From: JABMOW01 sp964409335
GTDB taxonomy: Bacteria > Fidelibacterota > Marinisomatia > SCGC-AAA003-L08 > JACNLC01
Assembly: GCA_964409335.1 (NCBI GenBank)
Contig: CAYPCW010000011.1
Span: forward strand, 1 to 51,999
Direction: 5' to 3'
DNA length: 51,999 bases
Both the position numbers and the translations under genes were made by a program. Below the pieces are notes generated by a model. That model was not told where the DNA came from and made no database searches. It was given only the letters and a program-made list of their open reading frames with translations. Numbering within the stretch: position 1 is the first letter of the stretch; each line of letters begins with the position of its first letter. Below, piece by piece: positions 46,337 to 51,999 of this stretch.

Positions 46337-46453
46337 AATCTAAAATATTGTTACAAAATGAACCGACTTCAACTTGGATTACTTCATTACATTATGGTAA
46401 AATCGCTTTTAATTTTTTAATTAATTATGGCTTGAAACGCATAAAAGGATAAA

Positions 46454-47944
46454 ATGATGAAACCTGCTATTATATTGATTTTAACTACTGTTTTTTCGTT
46501 CGCGCAGGTGTATGATATCGGTGAAACGATGAGTGAAAGCCATCAAAATACCTCCTTTGATGTTTGTTATGGTGATTTTGGCTCTGATACATTTCATTTT
46601 GCTGACTTGAACGGAGACGTAAACGGCGGCCATTATTACATAACATTTGTAGATATTTCTGCAACCTGGTGAAGTACCTGCTTCAGTCTCATCGGTACGA
46701 TGGACGCAAATCATGAGATGTGGGCAGATAATCCAAATGTGTTTTTCTTCACTGCTCTGGGTGATTTAAACCAGCCTTATTCATGTACACAATGGGGAAA
46801 TTTTGGTATTGCGGGAGTGCCTGTGATCATCGAAGATCCGGGTACGGTTTTTAATTGGCTTCATGATTCCTATAATGTTTATCCGACCTATGCCGTATTA
46901 GATCAAAATCTAACTGTTGTGGCGAAACCGTGGCCCTATGGATCAACCAATAACCTAATTCAAAGCTTGTTAGATGATTGCCCTGAATGCACACCATCAA
47001 CAGACAACGATGATGACGGCATCTTAAATGAATCCGATAATTGTCCGGACGATTATAACCCCGGACAGGAAGATCAGGATAACGATAATATTGGAGATGC
47101 GTGTGATCCCTGCGATAATATGGCAGGGGATGTAAATGATGATCTGAACATTGATATTCTGGATATCGTTCGGGTCGTTTCGATCATTCTAAATTCTAAT
47201 CCCTACACTGAATGCGAATTTACAGATGCAGATTTTTCGGGTGATGGTATTGTGAATGTGTTGGATGTTATTCAAATTATTAGCACCATCATCACTCCGT
47301 CACAACCAAGGCAAGTTGACTTAATAGAAGGCGGGGCGGAGGTTCACCTATCCCAAAACGATTTTGACCTATCGATAAACATTACTGCAGATGTACCATT
47401 TTGTGGTATCCAGGTAGAAATACTTTCTGATCATGATTTAACATTTGATCTGAAAAACGAGAATAACAGGATTTTGGAGTGGTCACACGAATCGGGTATC
47501 AGTAGAATGATATCATATTCATTGACCAATTCAGTGTTTACCGATAATAATGTGGAAATTATTATTAACGGAGGTTCAGACATATCAGCAGAGGATATAA
47601 AATTAGTCATTGGCGATGTATATGGGACACCACTCATCATTTCATGTGATGATGATGTATCAGAATTTTTAACCAAACCGGTCACTTTTTCATTAAACAG
47701 CTTATATCCGAATCCATTTAATCCATCTGCGACCATCACATTTTATTTACCGGAATCTCAAAATATTGAATTATCCGTTTATAACTCTCTCGGCCAAAAA
47801 GTCCATCAATTAACCGAGGGATTCCACAGCACTGGAACTTATCATTATGTGTGGCAGGGTGAAAATCATCCTTCAGGAATTTATATTTTCCAATTACAAA
47901 CTGATCGTAATATTGTTACTACCAAAGGAATTTTAATCAAATAA
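46454..47944 (+). CDS. candidate selenoprotein: secreted UxxC thioredoxin-fold, TSP3, dockerin, T9SS domain
   Basis: One frame of 497 codons with a single in-frame TGA at 46670-46672 (residue 73). If read as Sec, the motif is SATW-U-S-T-C, equal to ASW-C-A-P-C in the paralogue at 47957. Order: signal peptide 1-18; thioredoxin-like domain with U73, C76 and cis-Pro123 (GVPVII); thrombospondin-3-like Ca2+ repeats 184-222 (DNDDDGILNESDNCP); dockerin about 225-290; T9SS sorting domain over the last 80 (YPNPFNPSATITFYL). Everything after the TGA is intact and matches the paralogue. AAAGGA precedes the ATG. The alternative is a nonsense mutation or a sequencing error. A normal gene caller would split it at 46672 and 46700. 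Confidence 0.75.
46670..46703 (+). promoter_or_regulatory. in-frame UGA with bacterial SECIS-like hairpin
   Basis: After the UGA (46670-46672), UCAUCG (46689-46694) pairs with CGAUGG (46698-46703), the outermost pair being U-G. The loop is GUA and its G (46695) lies 22 bases past the UGA. As I recall the bacterial SECIS consensus, it wants a short stem, a small loop with G in the first two positions, and 16-37 bases between the UGA and the loop; this fits. An alternative pairing, GUACC (46674-46678) with GGUAC (46694-46698), is weaker. Confidence 0.6.
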
Positions 47945-47956
47945 AAAGGATGTCCA

Positions 47957-49459
47957 ATGAAAATAAAATCTATAGCCCTCATACTTTCATTTTTGTCGAT
48001 GGCTTTTGCAATCTACAATGTGGGAGACACTATGAGCATTTCAGACCAACAAATGGCTTTTAATATTTGCTATGGATCCACCCAGAATCAGCTCAGAATT
48101 GCAGATTATAACGGAGAGTTAAATGGGGGCGATTATTTTGTCACCTGGGTTGAGATGGCTGCATCATGGTGTGCACCTTGCTATGACGCAATACCGACTG
48201 TCGATGGAGCAACGGCATACTGGGAAGATGAGGACCCGCGTGTGGCGATGTTCTCTGTACTGGACGATATTGGACAACCCTATTCATGTACACAATGGGG
48301 GGCAGTTGGGATCAATGGAATTCCCGTCATTATTGATGATGGCGGTGGATATACGGTGTTTAACTGGTTGAACTCAGCAAACGCTTTTCCCTCAAATGCA
48401 TTTATCGATCACACGATGACTATCCATGCAAAAGCCAATAACGTGGGATTATACACAATAAATCTTCATATTAACAATATGCTTGACATGCTTGATGCCT
48501 GTGTCGAATGTTACAGTTCTGATAATGATGAAGATGGTATTTTAAACGAAGTTGATAACTGTCCCGGAGTGTATAACCCTGACCAGATGGACTCTGATGA
48601 TGATGGCATTGGCGATGTATGTGATGATTGCGATAATATGCCGGGTGATATAAATGACGATCATTCACTTGACATTCTTGACATTGTATCCATCGTAAAT
48701 ATTATTTTAAACAGTGGCGGCAATTTCAGCGCCTGCGCACTGGCAGATGCAGATTTTTCAGCCGACGGCATTATAAATGTTCTTGATGTTATCCAGGTTA
48801 TTAACAATATCGTTGGGGGATGGGCACGAGACGATGGAATTCAGGGGATCGCACATGTGAAATATTTTTCTAAAGGCAATGATCTCATCGTATCAGTTGA
48901 ATCTGATGTAGAAGTATATGGCGTTGAAATGGCAGTTCTGTCTGATATACCGGTTGATTTTATTCTAAAGGACAACAGTCACATCAATGTGGTTGATTTG
49001 CAATACGATGGAATCGCCAGGATGGTCGCATATTCGGATTTTAATAAACCATTTGACAGCAGGAAAATTGAGTTTCTCATAGAGAATGGTGCAAATATTT
49101 CACCTGAAGATATTCAACTCATTGCCGGAGACGGGATAGGTTCTGAAATTCAGCTGATCAAATCGGATGAAACCTCGGTCTATGAAACAGGTCCTTATCG
49201 TTTTGAATTAAATGAAGTATTTCCAAATCCATTTAATCCGGCCACAGATATTCAATTTACGATTCCACAGGAAGGATATGTAAAATTATCCGTTTTTAAT
49301 ATTCGGGGACAGGAAATCGGGGTTGTATTTGAAGGATTTCAAACCCTGGGAGAACATAGCTATACCTGGCATCCTAATAATCTCACATCGGGTGTTTATT
49401 ATATCCAACTGCGAACCGGCAATCATGTGGGAACAGCAAAAGCAGTATATCTGAAATAA
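47957..49459 (+). CDS. secreted CxxC thioredoxin-fold protein with TSP3 repeats, dockerin and T9SS domain
   Basis: 500 residues with a signal peptide (IALILSFLSMAFA). It is the tandem paralogue of the preceding gene, 12 bases downstream, with the same domain order throughout. Cys72 and Cys75 form the redox motif ASWCAPCYDAI, and GIPVIIDD is the cis-Pro loop. Then come Ca2+-binding TSP3-like repeats (DNDEDGILNEVDNCP), a two-loop dockerin (DINDDHSLDILDIV and DADFSADGIINVLDV) and a T9SS sorting domain (VFPNPFNPATDIQF ... GVYYIQLRTG). Likely an extracellular or surface thiol-disulfide protein; its substrates are unknown. A strong terminator follows. Confidence 0.9.
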   Translation: MKIKSIALILSFLSMAFAIYNVGDTMSISDQQMAFNICYGSTQNQLRIADYNGELNGGDYFVTWVEMAASWCAPCYDAIPTVDGATAYWEDEDPRVAMFSVLDDIGQPYSCTQWGAVGINGIPVIIDDGGGYTVFNWLNSANAFPSNAFIDHTMTIHAKANNVGLYTINLHINNMLDMLDACVECYSSDNDEDGILNEVDNCPGVYNPDQMDSDDDGIGDVCDDCDNMPGDINDDHSLDILDIVSIVNIILNSGGNFSACALADADFSADGIINVLDVIQVINNIVGGWARDDGIQGIAHVKYFSKGNDLIVSVESDVEVYGVEMAVLSDIPVDFILKDNSHINVVDLQYDGIARMVAYSDFNKPFDSRKIEFLIENGANISPEDIQLIAGDGIGSEIQLIKSDETSVYETGPYRFELNEVFPNPFNPATDIQFTIPQEGYVKLSVFNIRGQEIGVVFEGFQTLGEHSYTWHPNNLTSGVYYIQLRTGNHVGTAKAVYLK

Positions 49460-49479
49460 AAGTGAATTGAAGAATAGAT

Positions 49480-49509
49480 AAAAAAGGGATGCAATTGCAT
49501 CCCTTTTTT
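49480..49509. terminator. strong terminator, perfect 30-base palindrome
   Basis: AAAAAAGGGATGCAA pairs with TTGCATCCCTTTTTT without mismatch, followed by ATTTTTT. It can act on either strand. It closes the secreted thioredoxin-like gene pair. Confidence 0.92.
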
Positions 49510-49565
49510 ATTTTTTACCAACAGAGTCAGTTCATAAATTAACTTTCTTTACCGGACGAAAATAT

Positions 49566-49636
49566 TGGGGAATCGTTCAATGGTAGGACGCCGGACTCTG
49601 ACTCCGTTAATTTAGGTTCGAATCCTAGTTCCCCAG
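49566..49636 (+). tRNA. tRNA-Gln (CTG)
   Basis: Acceptor TGGGGAA pairs with TTCCCCA, discriminator G. The anticodon loop is CTCTGAC, giving anticodon CTG for codon CAG. The T-loop is GTTCGAATC. CA follows the discriminator. It is the first of three tRNA genes in a row. Confidence 0.95.
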
Positions 49637-49659
49637 CATAATGAACAGATTCTGAAACC

Positions 49660-49731
49660 GGCGCATTCGTCTAGTGGTTAGGACGCTGGCCTCTCACGCC
49701 GGAAACCGGGGTTCAATTCCCCTATGCGCTA
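49660..49731 (+). tRNA. tRNA-Glu (CTC)
   Basis: Acceptor GGCGCAT pairs with ATGCGCT, first pair G-U, discriminator A. Anticodon stem CTGGC/GCCGG encloses CTCTCAC, giving anticodon CTC for codon GAG. The T-loop is GGTTCAATT. CCA is not encoded. Confidence 0.95.
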
Positions 49732-49744
49732 CTTGCCGGTTAAT

Positions 49745-49818
49745 GCACCCGTGGCTCAATTGGATAGAGCACCTGACTACGGATCAGGAGGTTGCAGGTT
49801 CAAATCCTGCCGGGTGTA
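49745..49818 (+). tRNA. tRNA-Arg (ACG)
   Basis: Acceptor GCACCCG pairs with CGGGTGT, discriminator A. Anticodon stem CCTGA/TCAGG encloses CTACGGA, giving anticodon ACG. A34 of this tRNA is the substrate of TadA, whose gene lies about 760 bases downstream. CCA is not encoded. Confidence 0.96.
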
Positions 49819-50032
49819 CTCTACTCTACCTACCAATTACCCATTTATATTTAGTAATCACTGAAATTGGCCGCAATTATGGAACCCGGGTTCGGAATCA
49901 TACCCTTTATTTTATTTGAAAACATAGGGATGAAAATATCAAACTATATTATTATCCAGGTAGATAACTAACTACAAATTAAAAAAACGTATTTCTTTTA
50001 TTTTATAACTCTATGTTCTTAAATTTATAATT

Positions 50033-50329
50033 ATGACAAAAGACCTAAAAATAGAAAAAATCACGTCGGCGGCGAAAACGCTAAGGGTACTGGGTCATCC
50101 GGTACGAATTAAAATCGTTGAATTTCTCAGTGATGGAGAAAAAAATGTTGGATCAATCCAAAAACACATAAAGTCCCCCCAGGCTGTCACCAGCCAACAC
50201 CTGAAACTCTTGCTTGTCAACGGGTTAGTTAATAAACGTCGGGAGAAAAATTTCATTTACTACCGTCAAAATGATAACATGTTAGCAGGCGTTACAAAAC
50301 TCATACAGGACACTAAATCAGGTAATTAA
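50033..50329 (+). CDS. ArsR-family transcriptional regulator
   Basis: 98 residues. Winged-helix signature: VLGHPVRIKIVEFLSDGE, then SPQAVTSQHLKLLLVNGLVNKRREKNFIYYR. No Cys pair of the metal-sensing type is present, so it probably does not sense metals through the classical sites. It stands alone between the tRNA genes and a strong hairpin, and no obvious target gene is adjacent. Confidence 0.9.
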   Translation: MTKDLKIEKITSAAKTLRVLGHPVRIKIVEFLSDGEKNVGSIQKHIKSPQAVTSQHLKLLLVNGLVNKRREKNFIYYRQNDNMLAGVTKLIQDTKSGN

Positions 50330-50338
50330 TTACAATGT

Positions 50339-50373
50339 ATCTGCCACCACAGGGTTTACCTGTGGTGGCAGAT
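50339..50373. terminator. long perfect hairpin after the ArsR gene
   Basis: ATCTGCCACCACAGG (50339-50353) pairs with CCTGTGGTGGCAGAT (50359-50373) around GTTTA, a 15-bp stem. There is no T-run on either side, so it may be a factor-assisted terminator or a dispersed palindromic repeat and not a classical terminator. The 204 bases from here to tadA hold nothing I recognise. Confidence 0.7.
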
Positions 50374-50577
50374 CATTCCCTGATAGTTAAAGGTTCCAAA
50401 CAAAACGGGATGTCAGTGTATTCGATTAATTCCTGGAATCAGACAACTATCCAGTTTTTTCCTCTTCCCTTAACGTATTAATGGTCGTTATTTTTTAAGC
50501 ATTCAGTTTAAAATCCATTCTTATTATTTTACGCTGTCTCTGTTAATATTTAACCAAAACATATGATATTCTGAATC

Positions 50578-51039
50578 ATGATCAGCGATTATGATGTAAC
50601 TCGTTTTATGGGACTTGCTCTTGCAGAAGCCAAACAAGCCTTTGAGGAGGGTGAAGTACCGGTTGGTGCAATTATTGTCAGAGGGTGTAAGATTATTGGC
50701 AGGGGACATAATCAACGAGAAAAATTAAACGATCCGACTGCACATGCAGAGATCATTGCAATTTCAGCAGCCGCAGCCACGATTCAGGATTGGCGGCTAA
50801 TCGATTGCAATTTGTTCGTAACTAAGGAACCCTGTGTGATGTGTGCCGGTGCCATCGTAAATTCAAAGATTCCTTTCGTCTATTATGGAGTTGATGATAA
50901 AACTGCAGGTTGCTGCGGCTCTCTGTATCAATTATGCCGGGAACCGAGATTTCAGCATCAGGCTGTGGTCATTGGAGGTATTCTAAGTAGTCAATGTCAA
51001 CAAATCCTGTCAGAATTTTTCAAAAGAAATAGAAAATAA
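50578..51039 (+). CDS. tadA: tRNA adenosine(34) deaminase
   Basis: 153 residues. Zinc deaminase motifs are H-A-E in NDPTAHAEIIAIS and P-C-x-x-C in KEPCVMCAGAIVNS. It converts A34 to inosine in tRNA-Arg(ACG), letting that tRNA read CGU, CGC and CGA. The tRNA-Arg(ACG) gene lies shortly upstream. The length is normal, and the start matches the family. Confidence 0.94.
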   Translation: MISDYDVTRFMGLALAEAKQAFEEGEVPVGAIIVRGCKIIGRGHNQREKLNDPTAHAEIIAISAAAATIQDWRLIDCNLFVTKEPCVMCAGAIVNSKIPFVYYGVDDKTAGCCGSLYQLCREPRFQHQAVVIGGILSSQCQQILSEFFKRNRK

Positions 51040-51131
51040 TACGCCATCCGTTTTCCTGCTCTGATAAATTAATTCATTGGAGTACAGACATACAGTCAAA
51101 TAAATTTGCCCGCTTATTTGAATAGTAAAAC

Positions 51132-51221
51132 GGAGAGGTGTCCGAGCGGTTTAAGGTGCACGCCTGGAACGCGTGTATGGGCGAAAGTCCATCGGGGGTT
51201 CGAATCCCCCCTTCTCCGCCA
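51132..51221 (+). tRNA. tRNA-Ser (GGA)
   Basis: A 90-base tRNA with a long variable arm (TATGGGCGAAAGTCCA), as expected for serine. Acceptor GGAGAGG pairs with CTTCTCC including one G-U; discriminator G; CCA is encoded. The anticodon loop CTGGAAC gives GGA, reading UCC and UCU. Confidence 0.96.
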
Positions 51222-51359
51222 AGTTTTACATTTCGAAAAATCAAGGTTGGAAGCCTCATTATGATATGTTCCAATTAGAATCCACATAGTATTGTTGTAA
51301 TGCTTCAGATGGAAATGGAATTTTATAAATTTACAATAGTATAAAAAAAGGAGAATTCC

Positions 51360-51515
51360 ATGAGGCAGAGAAAACACTACACAGCAGAACAAAAAGTAAT
51401 AATTCTAAGAGAACTCTTAGAAAACAATGTGCCCATTAGTCAATTATCCGGGAAGTACGAGGTCCGACCAAACGACATCTATAACTGGAATCCGGCAGCT
51501 GCCGGACCGAAATGA
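51360..51515 (+). CDS. IS3-family OrfA (HTH part), truncated
   Basis: 51 residues; AAAAAGGAG precedes the ATG. HTH_Tnp_1-like start: YTAEQKVIILRELLENNVPI, then LSGKYEVRPNDIYNWN. Full OrfA proteins are about 90-100 residues. The protein breaks off at the palindrome-coded PAAAGPK, so the C-terminal leucine-zipper half is missing. The stop codon overlaps the first ATG of orfB. Confidence 0.75.
   Translation: MRQRKHYTAEQKVIILRELLENNVPISQLSGKYEVRPNDIYNWNPAAAGPK
51491..51506. repeat. palindrome copy 1 in the transposase
   Basis: TCCGGCAGCTGCCGGA, a perfect 16-base palindrome whose inner 14 bases match copy 2 exactly. It sits at the point where OrfA stops matching its family. Confidence 0.9.
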
Positions 51516-51999
51516 TGACGAACAAAACAAATACCCCGGTTAATAAACTGCTGGGAATGATCGGTATTACTTCCAGCAAGTATTATTGCCGGATCGACCG
51601 CTTTGGGAAGAGAAATAATCATAACGGTTTTATTCCTAAGAAACACTGGATAGTTGAATGGGAAAGACAAGCAATTATTAACTATGCTCAAACTCATATA
51701 GGTGAAAGTTACAGAAGAATGACCTATATGATGATAGATGAAAACATAGCGGCAGTAAACCCTTCAACTACTTACAGGGTATTAAAATCTGCTGGATTGC
51801 TCAGTCGCTGGAATAAGGTTAAAAAATCCTCTAAAGGTAATGGATTTGATCAGCCAACTTTTCCTCACCCGGCAGCTGCCGGGCATTCCGATATCAAATA
51901 TGTGAACTTCCGTGGAATTTTCTTATTCCTTATATCAGTTATTGATGGTTACTCGCGCTATATTGTTCATCACGAATTGAGAATGAATATGCAGGAGTT
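51512..51999 (+). CDS. IS3-family OrfB transposase (partial, continues past the window)
   Basis: The frame is open from 51485 to the window edge, with 162 residues from the ATG at 51512. Recognisable features are NKLLGMIGITSSKYY, YRRMTYMMIDENIAA, TYRVLKSAGLLSRW, and the integrase core HSDIKYVNFRG with the first catalytic Asp at 127, then LISVIDGYSRYIVHHE. Where relatives have a short 'Q-x-W' before H-x-D, this copy has PAAAG encoded by a palindrome. The N-terminal 20 or so residues of OrfB also seem absent. Probably inactive. Confidence 0.8.
   Translation, partial: MMTNKTNTPVNKLLGMIGITSSKYYCRIDRFGKRNNHNGFIPKKHWIVEWERQAIINYAQTHIGESYRRMTYMMIDENIAAVNPSTTYRVLKSAGLLSRWNKVKKSSKGNGFDQPTFPHPAAAGHSDIKYVNFRGIFLFLISVIDGYSRYIVHHELRMNMQE
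51868..51883. repeat. palindrome copy 2 in the transposase
   Basis: CCCGGCAGCTGCCGGG, a perfect 16-base palindrome sharing the 14-base core CCGGCAGCTGCCGG with copy 1. It replaces the conserved residues just before the catalytic H-S-D of OrfB. Confidence 0.9.

Larger units (their letters stand above)
51360..51999 (+). mobile_element. damaged IS3-family insertion sequence (runs off right edge)
   Basis: It carries a short orfA and an orfB fragment in different frames, as in IS3 elements. The 138 bases between tRNA-Ser and orfA should hold the left end, but I could not settle a terminal inverted repeat with only one end in view. Two identical 14-base palindromes interrupt conserved parts of the transposase (see their own entries). 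It lies just downstream of the tRNA-Ser gene. Confidence 0.8.

Noticed and set aside
46454..46672. A separate 72-residue protein ending at the TGA
   Set aside because: The next frame continues in phase with the same domain, and the paralogue shows an unbroken protein. Sec readthrough explains it better.
46700..47944. A separate gene starting at the ATG at 46700
   Set aside because: It would begin inside a thioredoxin fold without a signal peptide or ribosome binding site, yet keep a T9SS sorting domain that needs export.
49674..49919. A small protein gene over the tRNA-Glu and tRNA-Arg genes
   Set aside because: The sequence is fully explained by the two tRNA genes.

Overview
The window looks like a scaffold from a metagenome-assembled or draft genome of a Gram-negative bacterium of the Fibrobacterota-Chlorobiota-Bacteroidota (FCB) group. 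A 10-N gap lies inside nuoM. The FCB call rests on secreted proteins ending in 'YPNPFN'-type type IX secretion (T9SS) C-terminal domains, dockerin and gingipain-like domains, an OmpA/PD40 protein, and a TonB receptor with an N-terminal carboxypeptidase-regulatory-like domain. Candidatus Marinimicrobia or a neighbouring candidate phylum is plausible, but I cannot prove it from this sequence.

Layout. (1) 1-6574: 5' part of a TonB-dependent receptor on the minus strand behind a clear TPP riboswitch, an OmpA/PD40 protein, inositol monophosphatase, an AGCS amino-acid:cation symporter, and a MarC-family protein. (2) 6900-17831: an 11-gene complex I operon, nuoA-B-C-D-H-I-J-K-L-M-N, with no nuoE, nuoF or nuoG. 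NuoI carries an unusual C-terminal tail of three 58-residue repeats. (3) 17832-18625: a gene-free stretch rich in palindromes. (4) 18626-27552: nqrABCDEF, apbE (which flavinylates NqrB and NqrC), a small opposite-strand nqrM-like gene, an NhaD-type Na+/H+ antiporter, and a universal stress protein. Together these form a sodium-bioenergetics block. (5) 27621-31186: a MORN-like repeat protein, a double-PAS histidine kinase, two single-domain response regulators and a stand-alone Hpt protein. (6) 31429-37690: tyrosine/homogentisate catabolism (aminotransferase, 4-hydroxyphenylpyruvate dioxygenase, homogentisate dioxygenase, flavin-reductase-like protein, acetoacetyl-CoA synthetase), closed by tandem terminators. 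(7) 37928-49459: secreted and envelope proteins, including a gingipain-like protein with a dockerin, a TlpA-like thioredoxin, an outer-membrane beta-barrel candidate, and two tandem thioredoxin/TSP3/dockerin/T9SS proteins. (8) 49566-51999: tRNA-Gln, tRNA-Glu and tRNA-Arg, an ArsR regulator, tadA, tRNA-Ser, and a damaged IS3-family element running off the right edge.

The most exciting observation is at 46454-47944. What looks like two ORFs is one reading frame interrupted by a single TGA at 46670-46672. That TGA falls exactly where the tandem paralogue (47957-49459) has the first cysteine of its CxxC redox motif, and a hairpin with bacterial-SECIS-like geometry follows it. I read this as a candidate selenocysteine (UxxC) protein: a T9SS-exported, dockerin-bearing thioredoxin-fold selenoprotein beside its cysteine homologue. 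A second notable system is the energy-conservation pair. Na+-NQR oxidises NADH directly, while the neighbouring complex I lacks its NADH-oxidising module and carries a repeat tail on NuoI, the subunit closest to where another electron donor would dock.
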